A stretch of DNA of 64,000 nt from Diphasiastrum complanatum (GCA_029204225.1 CM055107.1:49674546-49738545), one strand, 5' to 3'. Positions 1 through 13,917 are shown, counted from the first letter of the stretch. A program made the numbers and translations. Notes: generated from the letters alone by a model not told the origin.

Positions 1-2445
<2,445 letters not shown>

Positions 2446-4556
2446 TAATTTTTTTTTATAACTTTTTTTATATAGACATTGCAGTCTGGTTTTGTAGAAG
2501 TGAAGTCTAGAGACTTTAGAAGATTGTCGTGCTTCTTGTACCAAGATCGTGATGCCTGCTTCAGACCATAATTGCATCGCTACAACCGATAGACATATTG
2601 TTGATTGTCGGGGTCTTCGAGTCCTTCAAGCTGCTTTATGAAGATTTCTTCCTCTAGATCTCTGTGGAGAAAGGCTGTCTTCACATCAATTTGGTGAATT
2701 TCCAAATTGTATTGTGTTGCGTATGCAAGGAGCAGTTGAATGCTTGTCATCTTGACCATTGGCAAATACGTGTCGAAATAATCAACACTGTATCTTTGTG
2801 TGTAGCCCTTTGTGAAAAACCTTTCTTTGTAACGTCCGACAGTGCCATTGATTTTCTTTTTGTATACCCACTTGCAGTCCATGACCTTTTTTTTTTCAGG
2901 CAATGGCTCTAGTGTCCATGCCTTGTTTTGCCTCATTGATTCAATTTCCTTTGACATTGTCTGCTTCCAGAATTTACCTTTTGGACTCTAGATAGCATCT
3001 TGATATGTTGTTGGCTCTTCAGTGAAGCTGCAGTACTCAGATTTTGTGTCTTTGCTCCATTGAAGATTGTCAGTGTATCAATCTGGAGGTCTTCTTTGTC
3101 TTGTCGACCTTCTGGGTGCGATTCGTCACTGTTCAATGTTTCTTCTTCGTCGAGTTGATCTTCGGCTTCCTGCTACTCGGAGTCTGGGGCTCAATATTCT
3201 GATTTGATGTTTGTCCTCGATCTCTCTCTTGAATTGGCAATAGTGTGAAGAGTCTCATGGCCTTTTTCGTCCTTCAATCCAGGGAATGTAAACTCATCGA
3301 ACGTCACAGCTCTACTCGACATGACTTTCTTTGTGGTTGGATTGTAGAGTCTGTAAACTTGTGAAATGTTTGAGTATCTGACCATAATTGTCTGTTCTAA
3401 CTTTTGGTCGAGCTTGCTTCTTTGTTCCTTTGGTATGTGCTTGTATGTTGCACATTCGAATACACGCACGTATGACAGATCAGACTTTCTACCTGTCCAC
3501 ATTTTGTACGGTGTCTTGTTTTCCAAGGCTGTCGTTGTTGATCTGTTTTGCACGTGTACTGCTGCAGCTATTGCCTCAGCCCAAAATTGACTTGGCAATC
3601 GAGCTTGTGCCATCATGCATCTGGCTCCTTCGACTAGCATCATGTTTTTTCTTTCTGGGACACCATTATATTCGGGTGTGTATGCAGGAGTGAATTGATG
3701 TTCTATTCCTTGTTCTTGGCATAATCTTAAAAATTGTGTGCTCTTGTACTCACCTCCATTATCAGACCTGATGATATGAATCTTCTTTGAGGTGTGTCTC
3801 TCTGCGAATGCCACGAACTTCTTGAAAGAGTCAAACACTTCAGATTTTCACTTTAGATAATAGATCATTGTCATCCGGCTGTAGTCATCAATGAACATCA
3901 GGAAATACCTCGATCCTGAGAGTGAATCAAATTTTATCGGTCCACAGACATCTAAGTGGATGAGCTCAAGAACTTCTGTAGCTCTTTTTTCCTCATGTAT
4001 GAATGGATTCCGATGATGTTTGCCTTTCTGACAGGCTTCGCAGAACTCAGTATCGGGTCTGGATATTTTCAGACCTATGACTATGGCCTTTTTGGTCATG
4101 TCGTAGAGGCTCCTCATGTTCAGATGATACATTCTTATGTGCCAAAGTTGATTTTCATTTTCTGATGCATTTAGTATGCTATCAGAATTGTTGATTATCT
4201 TGGCTTGGTTGAGATTGCTTTCTCTGCATCCAACTGTTAGCAACTTGTTTGTTTTTTTCTCGATCATCTGGCATACATTGCCATCAAATAGAACTCGAAT
4301 TTCAAAATCTGCCATCTTGGAGACTGATAGCAGGTCTCTTCTTAATGAAAGTACGTAGAGTGCTCCTGGCAGCTCTGCTTGACCTGACAATGTTCATAGC
4401 TGTAGAGTCCCGATTCCCTTGACATCGTGTTGGCTCCCATTGCCTAAAATCATTACTCTGTTGTTTTCGAGTTCTCTATAGTCGATCAAGATTCTTTTGT
4501 TGCAGGTGATGTGTGAGGTTGCTCATGAATCGATGACTACATCATAGTCTTGTTCA
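2446..4556 (-). pseudogene. Ty1/copia pol fragment (protease-integrase-RT), decayed
   Basis: Copia-order polyprotein read on the minus strand. The protease site appears as VVIDS-stop-ATSHIT near 4,520-4,540; the usual DSGAT Gly is a TGA. The GAG-pre-integrase zinc module follows (LWHIRMYHLN ... FCEACQKGKHH, about 4,130-4,010). The integrase core shows HLDVCGPI, IIRSDNGGEY and TPEYNGVPERKN (about 3,980-3,640), then the RIFGC-like VRVFEC block. RT begins at about 2,957 with NKAWTLEPLP, WVYKKKING and QIDVKTAFLH and stops after CNYGLKQASRSWYKKH near 2,470, before the YVDD motif. RNase H, PPT and 3' LTR are missing. Several frameshifts separate the blocks. It belongs to a different copia family from those at 36 kb and 54 kb. 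Upstream on the same strand is a Gag of Ty3 type, which is not the normal copia partner. Confidence 0.9.
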
Positions 4557-5456
4557 ATGTAGCTTGTTGAAGCCTCATTGAATATCGTGAAAGCTTCATC
4601 CACATATGGCACATACTGGTTTCCATTCGTTTTTTCAATTGAGGACATTCATTGCTATGTGATTGCCTGTACGAATCGAACACCAGACATTTCCCTGGTA
4701 GGAAAAGTCTTAGCAAACTTCTCAGGTTCTTTGTTCGCTTTTCCATGGAAATCTTCCAATACTTTGATCTTCTCATCAAGTTGCGACTACAACTTTTTCA
4801 TCTGTTTCTGCTGGTTCTTCTTGAGTTTCTCAAACTCTTTGAGCATCATCTCTACAGTAGCGTTGATATTTGTTGATGCGTTAGTGGTGGATGTCATAGT
4901 GGTCTGCCCTGCTGTATAAGACAACATATTGATATTTGGCTCGTCATCTGAATCTTCATCCTCCTCCCATATTGCATCGTCCATAGCGTTTTGCAAAATT
5001 GCGTACTCATTATGGCATTTTAGCTCACGTCTGATCCTTTTAGGTAGACCTCACAAAAATCACATAATCATGGCATTTTCATTAATCAGCTCGGGTTTGC
5101 ACTCAGATCTGAGGCATTTAACCCGTTCAATGTAATCTTGAACCATTTTCCGCTTTCCCATTTTAACTTTACTTAAAAGTAGGAAAGGGTCTTCCATAAA
5201 CTTTTGAGATTTGAATCGTGTAATTAGGACTTGTTTAACAATTTTCCAATCCGTATGCTTCACCCATTAAGGCCATTGGAAATAGCTTAAGTTTATCTTG
5301 AGGAAAAACTTTGCCATAGACTTCACAAGATTTCGCATAGATCTGGAGAAATCTAACTGGATCTGTTAATCCATTGTATTTAGGTAGATCCAAACGGGGT
5401 GCTCTCCTAACAATGATTGGATTGACTTCTTGAGGAATAGCTTCTGGAGCAGCCAT
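4557..5456 (-). pseudogene. Ty3-type retrotransposon Gag joined to copia pol
   Basis: The ATG at 5,456 opens MAAPEAIPQEV and a capsid-like region (LDLPKYNGLTDPVRFLQIY, then RFKSQKFMEDPF and QDYIERVKCLRSE), which is the pattern of the Retrotrans_gag family of Ty3 elements. It lacks the NYxxWK pattern of copia Gags. It continues with GLPKRIRREL, an acidic DDAIWEEDEDSDDE stretch, a coiled coil (KEFEKLKKNQQKQMKK) and a degenerate zinc knuckle (CLVFDSYRQSHSNECP, second Cys replaced). The same order occurs at 30,850-31,941 (DLPKFDSSSDPQRFLQIF, GLPRWIRREL, SDAIKEEDEGSD), so the two Gags are homologous. At least three frame breaks make it a pseudogene. The copia protease follows within about 100 bp on the same strand. 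Confidence 0.8.
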
Positions 5457-6350
5457 CTTTACAAATTAAATCAAGCTGACAACGAGATTGGATCTAGATT
5501 TTTCAATCAAGAACTATCTCAGTTCAGATTTGAAAAATTCCTTTCACTCGACAAGAATCAGGTTCCTAAACTATGAAAAAGATTCTATGATCAAGTGATC
5601 GACACACAATCGACACTTCTCAAAATGAAGAATTCTCATAATCGGAATCAAATTGAACTAGATTTGACCAAAAATTTGACAAAGACTTGATCTGGAAAAT
5701 CAAAACTAAAAATAGTATTGACGAAGGTTTCTTGGGCGAAGGTTGACTCGGCAAAAGTTCATCAATGTTATTTTTGATAAAAAAAAATCTTTGATCAGAC
5801 TTTTCTGACAAATTTTATGGAAATAACCTTCGCCGAACTCTCAGATAGTGAATCCGACTCAGATAAAGCTTGGGTGGAACTGGCAAAGGTTCCTAATACC
5901 CAAAAATATGGTTTTTGTAGTTTGTTGAGAGTAAAAATGGAGATGTTTCTTGATCTTGACAAAATTTTCATTCGTCGAACTTGAAGATGTCAATTTACTA
6001 TAAATAGAATCCTCAGAAGTTTCAACGAAGATTTTGGCGAAGGTTATAAATGTAATACTATTATTTTTACAAAAAAAGAGACTTTTTTGACAAAAATGGA
6101 ACAATATGACACGTGGCCTCTGCTTATCATTCGTCGAATTCACTAATGAACTAAAATAGTAAATTAGACTAACACAGATTTTGGTGAAGTTTAGGCAAAG
6201 GTTCTTTTCAAAGAACTGATATTTTTGCAGAAAGTCATGAATTTTTCGCAAAAGGTTATCATCAACTAGACTTACACACACAGGGTGCCAAATCCCTCTC
6301 ACTTATTAACTAGGGTTACGGTTGCCTTGGGATCCACAAACCCTCCAATA
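5457..6350 (-). repeat. 5' LTR start and leader of the minus-strand composite element
   Basis: Read on the minus strand from 6,350, the first 93 bases (TATTGGAGGGTTTG ..., to about 6,258) match 43,337-43,430, which lies just after a purine tract at the end of the second composite element. The similarity starts at the same base in both, which marks an element end. The rest contains many GGCGAAGGTT-like words in both orientations, also seen at 39,840-40,150. I could not identify a primer-binding site, so the LTR/leader boundary is unknown. No gene is seen here. Confidence 0.6.
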
Positions 6351-6385
6351 GGGTAATACATTAAGAATACCTTTAGTGCATTTCT

Positions 6386-8833
6386 TCGAGAGGAGAGAAT
6401 TCTACATCAAATGACAACTTTCTATACGCCTCAACAAAATGGTGTTGTCGAGCGAAAGAATCCCACACTTATGATGGCACGTTGCATGCTCAAAGCAAAG
6501 GGGCCGCCTCACAAGTTTTGGGCTGCAGCGGTTATAACGGCAGCATACATAAGCAATCGTTGTCCTACTAAAGCATTGAAAGTATGAGCTCCTTATGAAG
6601 TTTGGTATGGGAAGAAGCCTTCAATCTCTCACTTTCGCATTTTTGGTTGTACAGCTAATGCTTTTGTTCTGGATTAACTTCGTACAAGGCTTGAGGATAA
6701 AGGAGTTAAATGCATTTTTGTTGGCTATAGTAGTGAAAGCAAGGCTATAGGCTGTTCAATTTGAGCACTAACAAGATTATTGTTAGTCGTAATGTGCATT
6801 TTGATGAAAAGAATTTATTAAATGTGGCCCCAACTCACATCTTGAAGGAGGACAGCCCACATAGTGTGAATGTTGAAGTTATTTCCAGATTTGGTACCAT
6901 CTTCTATTTCTGGAGATAAGGGACAGCAATCAATCAGTTTCGAACTGCCCAACACTCATCAAGTTTAGAGCCTAATGTTCATCAAGAACCGCCCATTGTT
7001 GCTCAAAATCAGCCTACAAGAACTGTTGAACAACAAGGACCAGTTTTGAAGATCTTGGATAGCCAAGTGTAGTCTCGGAAGATCTTAGACAACAAATTGC
7101 AAGAAGAGACATGGTTGTTGGACATCCCAAAATAGTCCCATGGTGGCTATTGTCAACTTTGCGGGACAACAAAATAAGTTCATTTTATGATGGAAAGACA
7201 CGTGCCTCTACAAAGTCAGTGGACTATGCTGATTTTTCATATTTTGCTCTTACATCTCATGGAGACGTTGCAGAAGAACTTGATTTTTATGAGCAGGCCA
7301 AGGGAGTAAAATGTTGGGAGGATGCGATGCAAGATGAGTATGACTCACTCATGAAGAACCAGATTTGGGTCTTGTTGATCTTCCTCATGGAAAAAAGGCA
7401 ATTGGTTTCTAATGGGTACACAAAATCAAGTATAAGACAGAGGGTACCATTGAAAGGTACAAGGCAAGGCTTGTTGCCAAAGGCTATGCTCAACAAAAGG
7501 GGATTGATTATGAGGAGACTTTTTCTCCTACTGCTCAGATGACTACCGTGAGGGTAGTATCCTCTTTGGCTGCCAATTTTGGTTGGCATTTGCAACGACT
7601 TGACATAAATATAGCATTCCTCAATGGGGAAGTGTACCTTCAACAACCTGCTGGTCTTTTGGTTGAAGGCTAAGAAGATAAAGTTTGTCTTCTCAAGAAG
7701 ACACTTTATGGACTGAAGCAAGCCTCGAGGATGTGGTATCAAAAGATACATGCCCATTTTTGTGATCGTGGGTTTACTAATAGTCCTAGCGAATCTACTC
7801 TTTATGTCAAGCATACTTCAGATTATATCATCATTATTTTGCTTTATGTTGATGATATTATTATTATGGAAAGTAATGAGCAGCAGATTGATGCCGTAAT
7901 ACTTGATCTTGGTATGGTTTTTGAAACCTCAGATTTAGGCCTATTGCACTTTTATCTTGGTCTTGAATTTGTACAAGAAGGGGCTGAAATTTTCATCTCT
8001 CAAGAATGCTATATTGGGCAGATTTTGAAGCGGTTCAAGATGGAAGATTGTAAACTGGTTGCTACACCTATGGAGATAGGCCTGAAATTAAGGTGATGGT
8101 GAACCATTTGATACTACTTTATATTGTCAAGCTATTGGCTGTCTCATTTACCTATATAATTCAAGACCGGACATTTCTTATAGTGTCTCACTCATGAGTC
8201 AATTCATGCATGCCCCTATGGCATCACATTGGAAAGCGTTGAAGAGGATCTTTCGATATCTTCAAGGAACAAGAAGTCATGGATTGGTTTTTCCTGCTTG
8301 TGATGATGCATGTTTGGTTGGTTTTAGTTACTCGGATTGGGGTGGAGATCAAGACACTAGATGATCTACAAGTGGACATTGCTTTTTCTATGGAAATATT
8401 GCAATTTCTTGGTCAAGTAAAAAGCAGCCCACTGTTGCTACTTCTTCTAGTGAGGCAGAATATAGAGTGATATTTTCAGCCACAATGGAGTGTTTATGGC
8501 TGAGAAGACTACTTGTTGACATGAAGTTTGGTGAGCCCTCAGCCACTCTTATCTTGAGTAATATCAAAGTGCTATTGCCATTGCATGGAATCATGTTTTT
8601 CATGTGAGGACGAAGCACATTAGATCCATTATCACTTTGTTCGAGAGAGACTTCATGATGGTGACATTTTACTTAAATATTGTCCTGTAGAGGATAATAT
8701 TGTGAACTTCTTCACTAAGGTTCACTAAGGCATTGCCTAGAGTCAGATTTGAAGCTTTATGCAAAGCTTTAAATTTATTATCATGTGTTGGTTTTATTAC
8801 ATAGTGAAGATTTCAGTTTTTGCATTGTCATTT
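6386..8833 (+). pseudogene. 5'-truncated Ty1/copia pol (integrase-RT-RNase H)
   Basis: Enters inside the integrase core (HQMTTFYTPQQNGVVERKN near 6,400), then KFWAAAVITAAY, APYEVWYGKKPS and FRIFGC. RT starts around 7,230-7,330 (WEDAMQDEYDSLMKN) and shows [13 protein letters not shown]-like, [12 protein letters not shown]-like and TLYGLKQASRMWYQK segments. The catalytic LYVDDIII is at 7,841-7,864, and LGLLHFYLGLEF follows. RNase H is recognisable in pieces (SWSSKKQPTVATSSSEAEYR, TKHIRSI) around 8,340-8,640. Many stops and frameshifts interrupt it. Gag, protease and 5' LTR are absent. The left break lies 36 bp from the end of the neighbouring minus-strand element. Confidence 0.9.
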
Positions 8834-8841
8834 AAGGAGGG
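8834..8841 (+). other. Polypurine tract
   Basis: AAGGAGGG immediately precedes TGTTAGAAAT, the expected plus-strand primer and 3' LTR start of the copia element to its left. Confidence 0.8.
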
Positions 8842-9300
8842 TGTTAGAAATAAATGACTATGCTAAAGTTAATCCATAGGCTACTTTGACCCAAAAGGTC
8901 GAGATTTGTGTAACCATGAGTATTTAGTTATTTAGGCCATCTTAAGTTTGTCTTAAGTTCAGTTGGACCCAATGTTGGCCATGTACTGACTCTGGGTTCT
9001 TAGAGGTCTAATTTGGTTTAGGGGTCCTATCTTGACTTTTGGGGGTGCCCTACATTCAGTAAGTAGGCAGAGTACATATTTGCTTATTGTGTCACATTTT
9101 TTAGTTTGGCTAAGCATTGCTCTGGCTATCATTATTACAAGTGCCTCATAAACGCTTCTTTTGTTATAGCCATAAGCAATAAGCAATTGTATGTAGTGAT
9201 AGTATCTATACGTATGTACGTATTCATATCATTATCAATATCATATACACGACTTTCATCATTATCAAAATACCTTAGCGAGGCAGACAGAAGTGTCAAA
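8842..9300 (+). repeat. 3' LTR of copia element (end uncertain)
   Basis: Begins TGTTAGAAATAAATGAC directly after the polypurine tract. No second LTR copy exists in the window to fix the right end, so 9,300 is an estimate; no clear CA end with a target duplication was found. No gene is seen here. Confidence 0.5.
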
Positions 9301-9494
9301 GGCCATCAACGAGCAACTGTAGGGTGGCCAACGAAGGTATTTATGAGTGGAATATGTATACCTCTTATGAAGTGAAACCATGCAAGCCTAAGTGCTTGAT
9401 TACTTTATGAAATTAGAAGATAAAGTGCAATCCATCGCGTTTTAGGATGGCGGCCCATCTGATATGTATGAAGGTACAATCATTCATCATTACT

Positions 9495-9640
9495 CATTGA
9501 GTGATCATGAAAATCATGCTACCAAAATGCGATAGGCAGCAGATTGTTGGCCATCCTCCCTTAAGCCATATATTCATTGAGTGATGATGAATATCATGCT
9601 ACCAAAATGCGATCGCTGGCCATCCTCCCTTAAGCCATAT
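9495..9640. repeat. Short tandem duplication (two units of 77 and 66 bp)
   Basis: Units at 9,495-9,571 and 9,575-9,640 share CATTGAGTGAT, CATGCTACCAAAATGCGAT and GGCCATCCTCCCTTAAGCC. They differ by an 11-bp indel after GCGAT. Confidence 0.9.
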
Positions 9641-9981
9641 AATTAGCATGTTTTTTAGCATACCATGACTAGTGATGGAACAATATGAGGCTGTTCATAG
9701 TCGCAGAAAGGTCAATAAAAGTAAACGAGTGGCATACCTGCAATATTGCTTCAAATCCTTTCCTAAGGCAGCGCCCAAGTGTAATCACTTACACTGCAAT
9801 TTCTGAATCCAGAATGCTATAGCACACCACATTAACGTAGCATATTGAGCTTTCTATTCTACTGCATAGAAAGTAAATAATAAACCTTCTATATATGAAA
9901 GGTTACTAAGCCACTAGATCGTTCTTAGCCTTGCCTTTCCTCATTGTTTTCTTCACATGAATACTCTTCTGATACCCTTCA

Positions 9982-11511
9982 TGATGGGGCAATGGAGTAT
10001 GGAGAACGCGAACAAAGAAGAGAGCAAAAATATTTGTGGAACAGCTCTCCCGTTGCAATGGGCTACTAGATGCAAAAACAGTCTAATGGAATGTTTATGC
10101 TAATTATAATCATAGCTTAAGTGTTCTATTGCCCAACATGATCTTATAAATTAGTTCATACTCATAAAAACAAAAATGAGTACAGTCCACTGAAGAGATT
10201 AGAAATGGTTTGTGTGCGGTATTACTGAAAAATGGATTCAGTCAGAAGTTTAGTTCTGAAATAGATTGAAAGAGTAGTATGACAGCGCAAGTTCCTCATG
10301 CATCAAAGACAGCCATCGTCTGATCAGAAACTGAGCATTCGCAAACATCCGTGTTCTGATCAGAGTGAGTGAACAAATGTTATCAAACAGCAATGACGTG
10401 CATTCAAATCACAACAAGCATTCATCTACGTTATACGTAGATAGAAAAGTGTGTTATCACTATATTACACTGAAGCACAACAGAATAGCAGTTACAACCA
10501 GAATGACAGCGTAACTGGGAGGCTCAAAATCATTCGTCTCATGGATGGAGCATCACGTAGAGTGTGCCTGAATGATCCATTTATAGAATTCATCCATGTA
10601 TTAATTACAGTAAATATTTGTCACCTAATTAGATAAGTCGTTGTACTTGGAAGTATTTGGCTTGTGTGACAACTATACATGGTATATGCGGTCAACGAAT
10701 CAGGGAATGTTGACGCGGATGAGGACGCTGCAAATCTCTCACTTCGCATTTTACGTGAAGTGGCTTTCCTCACATCACATTTTTGGGAGTGGCTAGGAAC
10801 GTTCCTCATTGAAAATAGACGATTGTCGGGATTTTTCTCTCTCTTCGAGATTTTGCGAAAAAGCCGACAGTACCCTTAAAAAGTCGACAGTGCCCTTAGA
10901 AAGTCGAAGGTGTCTTTAAAACAGCTTAACTTCTTCAAAATAGTTGAAAGGAAGAAGCTGAAGGCAAAAAGCTGACATTGTCGCAAAAAAAGAAAAATAC
11001 AAAAAATCCCACACTGTTGAAAATAGTTGAACTATTGAGCTATGCCGAAGCGCTGCATTTTGAAAAAAGTCGACACTGTCGCATTTAAAAAAAAGCCGAC
11101 ACTGTTAAAAACATAGTTATTTCTGTAGACTGTGGCGACAATTAGTGTATTTCTGTAGACTGTTGCGACACTTAGTGTATTTCTGCAGAGTTGCTCTAAA
11201 TGCTAATTCATGGAAGTTCTTGATTATGGCCAAGTCTTCAATGATCTTCAAATTATTGAACTTAACATCTGAACTTGAAATATGATAGGATTGGTTACCC
11301 TTTGCTGGAGATCAGCCGAAAGCCCGTCGTAGATGTTCTTCAAATAATTTGGCTGTCTAAGCTATGATTCATGTAGGTATCAGATGAGCAGACGCAGAAC
11401 CAAAGTTGGTTTTACCTGACTTTGGATCAACGATCAATAAATATGCAAGAAGAATCTTGAAATAGAAATAGTCGTTCACCAAGGAGACAACTATGGGCTT
11501 AATTTCCAACA
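9982..11511. mobile_element. 1,530-bp TG...CA insertion with CTTCA target duplication
   Basis: Comparison with copy C (19,105-19,125) gives the empty site. Here CTTCA at 9,977-9,981 is followed by TGATGGGGC..., and ...TTTCCAACA is followed by a second CTTCA at 11,512-11,516. TG...CA termini and a 5-bp duplication are the signature of LTR-retroelement integration. A solo LTR or a small non-autonomous LTR element (TRIM-like) fits. No protein motif is seen inside, and no second LTR was recognised within it. Confidence 0.75.
10852..11190. repeat. GTCGACA-rich segment and 29-30-bp tandem repeat
   Basis: 10,852-11,105 repeats words such as GCCGACAGT, GTCGACAGTGCCCTTA and GTCGACACTGTCGCA. 11,115-11,190 holds 2.6 units of a 29-30-bp repeat (TTTCTGTAGACTGTKGCGACA). 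It lies inside the 1,530-bp insertion. Confidence 0.8.
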
Positions 11512-11617
11512 CTTCACAAGCAGCTATCATCCAAGTTGTGGTAGGTTGTAGTAGGAGATGCACTACAAGAGAGAGATAGAGTAGGAAAGAGAGAAGACAG
11601 GAAGAGTGGGATTTAGA

Positions 11618-12187
11618 GCAATCCATAATTCCCAAAGGTGCTTGGCAACTCTTGGCTTGACAGAATTCAAAGGCAAAAAGGTTATCGGCTTGACAAATCT
11701 CTTGAGAAAAGGAATCCAACTGGGAAGCACTATCTTCATCAAGGTCATCGATAAAGATCAAAGGGTGAAAAGAAACAGGTGGTTCAATGTGACTAGGGGT
11801 ATCAGCAAAAATAGCACCATTTTCTTTTTCCAAACAGGTAAAAATCTTCCGAATATGCGAATTATTAGAAAATCTCTTTAGCAGAAATACGTTCGACATA
11901 GTTAGAGAGATCACATAGATTTTTTAAACCATGCTAAGAGTGTCCTTCTTTTTAATAAACACCAAATAGATATTGATCCAATCTATGGTGGTCATCAAAT
12001 CAACCAGGCAAAAGATTTTATCATCAGGGCCAGCAGCACTACAAGTAGCTATATCATAAGAAGTAATAAGTTTGTGAGCTTGAATAGATTTCCTCATGCA
12101 ACAAATAATAGTCTGAACAAAGGGGTTAGGTGGAGGAAGGGGCTCCCCAGAACCAAGAGCAATAGCATCACAGACCTTGTTAGCCAT
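11618..12187 (-). pseudogene. Fragment of unidentified protein gene
   Basis: Two minus frames are open: 12,187-11,924 (MANKVCDAIALGSGEPLPPP ... TTIDWINIYLVF) and 11,914 down to about 11,618, containing PLIFIDDLDEDSASQLDSF, SQEIC and FEFCQAKSCQAPLG. The second block is clearly related to the minus-strand translation at 49,200-49,020 (LVFLDELDEDSASQLETFSQ, FEFCQSKNCQVP), so it was protein-coding. I do not recognise the family. It sits between repeat copy B and the chromovirus insertion, and could be a captured host-gene fragment or part of an unknown element. Confidence 0.5.
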
Positions 12188-12221
12188 AAAATACTAGTGA
12201 AGGCAAAGGTAAGGTACTACC

Positions 12222-12568
12222 TGTAATAGATCCTAACACCACAGTAGGGCAAACACTAACTGATCCACCCAACCTTGCCTACTCCTTGATATAGAGTAAG
12301 CCCCTCCTAGCCCAGTGTGAGGACTGGTAGCATGCTACTGCCAAGTGTTGGCCACGTGGCCAACTACACGTCGAGACCCAATTGGGGGCCCTATCTTGCT
12401 GACAGGGTCCCTAGGCTGTGTTAGGCCCGCCATGGCTATGGACCGTGCTGGGGCACACTACTCACACTGTCTTGCCCTGTTGGTCATGTACGTTGGACAC
12501 GACCCTGACTGTGGTATCTGACCTATCTGTGTTCTCTAGGGTTCGGCACTGGTTATGAGCTCGTAACA
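12222..12568 (-). repeat. 3' LTR of the chromovirus
   Basis: Runs from TGTAATAGATCC to GAGCTCGTAACA on the plus strand. It matches 18,214-18,570 over its length. On the element strand it starts TGTTACGAGCTC and ends GGATCTATTACA. Confidence 0.95.
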
Positions 12569-12581
12569 CTCCCTCCCCCTT
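12569..12581 (-). other. Polypurine tract of the chromovirus
   Basis: On the minus strand AAGGGGGAGGGAG directly precedes the 3' LTR start TGTTACG. Confidence 0.85.
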
Positions 12582-13858
12582 AAGAACCGTCTTGGTCCTC
12601 TAAGACAAAGTTTGAAAAAATCTTGCGAAGGACGCTGCCTCTTTCCCAAGTGGCATTCTCAACAGGCTGATCATTCCACTTAACCAGATATTTGCGGTAT
12701 AGAGTATGACGAGTCTGCGTCTCTCTACTATCAAGAATCTCCTCTGGTTCATGTGGAGGTTGTTGAGGATCCAATGGGAGAACTAGAACACTCTCCCCTA
12801 CCAGATTGTCTGATCTGGTTAAGGCTTTTCGTAACTGACTTACATGAAAGACTGGAAAAACCTTACTGCTATGTGGGAGTTCTAGTTCATAGGTGACCTC
12901 GCCTAGTCCCCTACTGATGGTAAAGGGACCACAATACCTTGGAGACAACTTACCACACACTCCTGAATTGCACATCCCGTCTGTGTGGATCTGCATAATG
13001 CTTGGCTTGATCCTGGGACTGCCTAATGCTACGCTTAGCATGTTCTATCATCTGGTTTAGGTCCTCTAAAAAGTTTCTAGCTGCTTCAACTTTTTCTTGT
13101 TTAAATTCTACAACTGTGGGTGAGCGTGGCTGAAAACCATACATCAACGTAAATGTGCTGTATCCCGTAGCTGAATGTTTGGTACTATTGTAAGCAAACT
13201 CTAATATCGAGAGATACTCCTCCCAATTAGTCTGCTTCTTACTGACGTATGCACGAAGCATATCCTCCAGCACTTGATTTACCCTTTCTGTTTGACCGTC
13301 CGTTTGTGGATGGTCGGTGGTACTCATATTAAGTTTAGTATGGAGATGATGGAATACTGCCCTCCAAAAATTTCCAGTAAACTTACTGTTCCGGTCACTG
13401 ACTATGCCGGAAGATAGATCGTACAATTTAAATAGCCCGTCTACGAACAACCTCGCTAACTCTGGAGCTTTAAAGGTTGTTTTGGTCGGAATAGAATGAG
13501 CCATTTTGGTCAGACGGTCAACTGTGACCCATATAGCGTCATTACCCTTTTGGGTTTTAGGCAGGCCTACTATAAAATCCATGGAGATACTCTCCCATTT
13601 ACCAGCTGGTATTTCTAAGGGATGCAACAACCCTCCTGCCTTTAAACGCTCTGCTTTATTTACTTGACATTTCTGGCAACTGGTTACATACTGGTGGAGG
13701 TCCTTTTTCATACCGGGCCAGAAAAATTGCCTACGAAGAAGCTCATAGGTCTTCTGTATGCCTGGGTGTCCCGCACTAGGATTGTCATGACATTCATATA
13801 AGACCTGCTCGCTATAGTCCTCTGAATTGGGGACACATATTCTATCTCTATTGAGCAA
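12580..13858 (-). pseudogene. Chromovirus integrase with C-terminal chromodomain
   Basis: Starting near 13,858 the minus strand shows the H2C2 zinc module (HDNPSAGHPGIQKTYELLRR ... SCQKCQ), then the DDE core: ISMDFIVGLP, GIVSDRNSKF and DGQTERVNQ supply the two Asp and the Glu. The C-terminal part has SPRYCGPFTI (GPY/F module) and VFHVSQLRKA. A chromodomain closes the protein at about 12,750-12,590 (EPEEILDSRE, YRKYLVKWNDQP, ENATWE). The chromodomain defines the chromovirus lineage and is thought to direct integration to particular chromatin. One frame break lies near 12,950-13,040; otherwise the frame is long and open. Confidence 0.93.
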
Positions 13859-13917
13859 GTACTCATCTTGAATGGAATATTGTTTCCATTTGAATCCTTA
13901 AGTCAACTGACCCTCAA

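Larger units (their letters stand above)
9740..11617. repeat. GA-associated dispersed repeat, copy B (interrupted)
   Basis: 9,766-9,981 matches 18,940-19,115 (CCAGAATGCTATAGCACA, TTCTACTGCATAGAAAGTAA, ATATGAAAGGTTA). 11,512-11,617 matches 19,113-19,213 (AAGCAGCTATCATCCAAG, GTAGTAGGAGATGCAC). The GA tract is not expanded here (AGAGAGAGATAGAG). The two halves are separated by a 1,530-bp insertion. Similarity stops at 11,617, where a gene fragment begins. Confidence 0.8.

Noticed and set aside
10690-11190. CRISPR-like array from the GTCGACA repeats
   Set aside because: Units are irregular, with no constant repeat/spacer pattern, in plant nuclear DNA.
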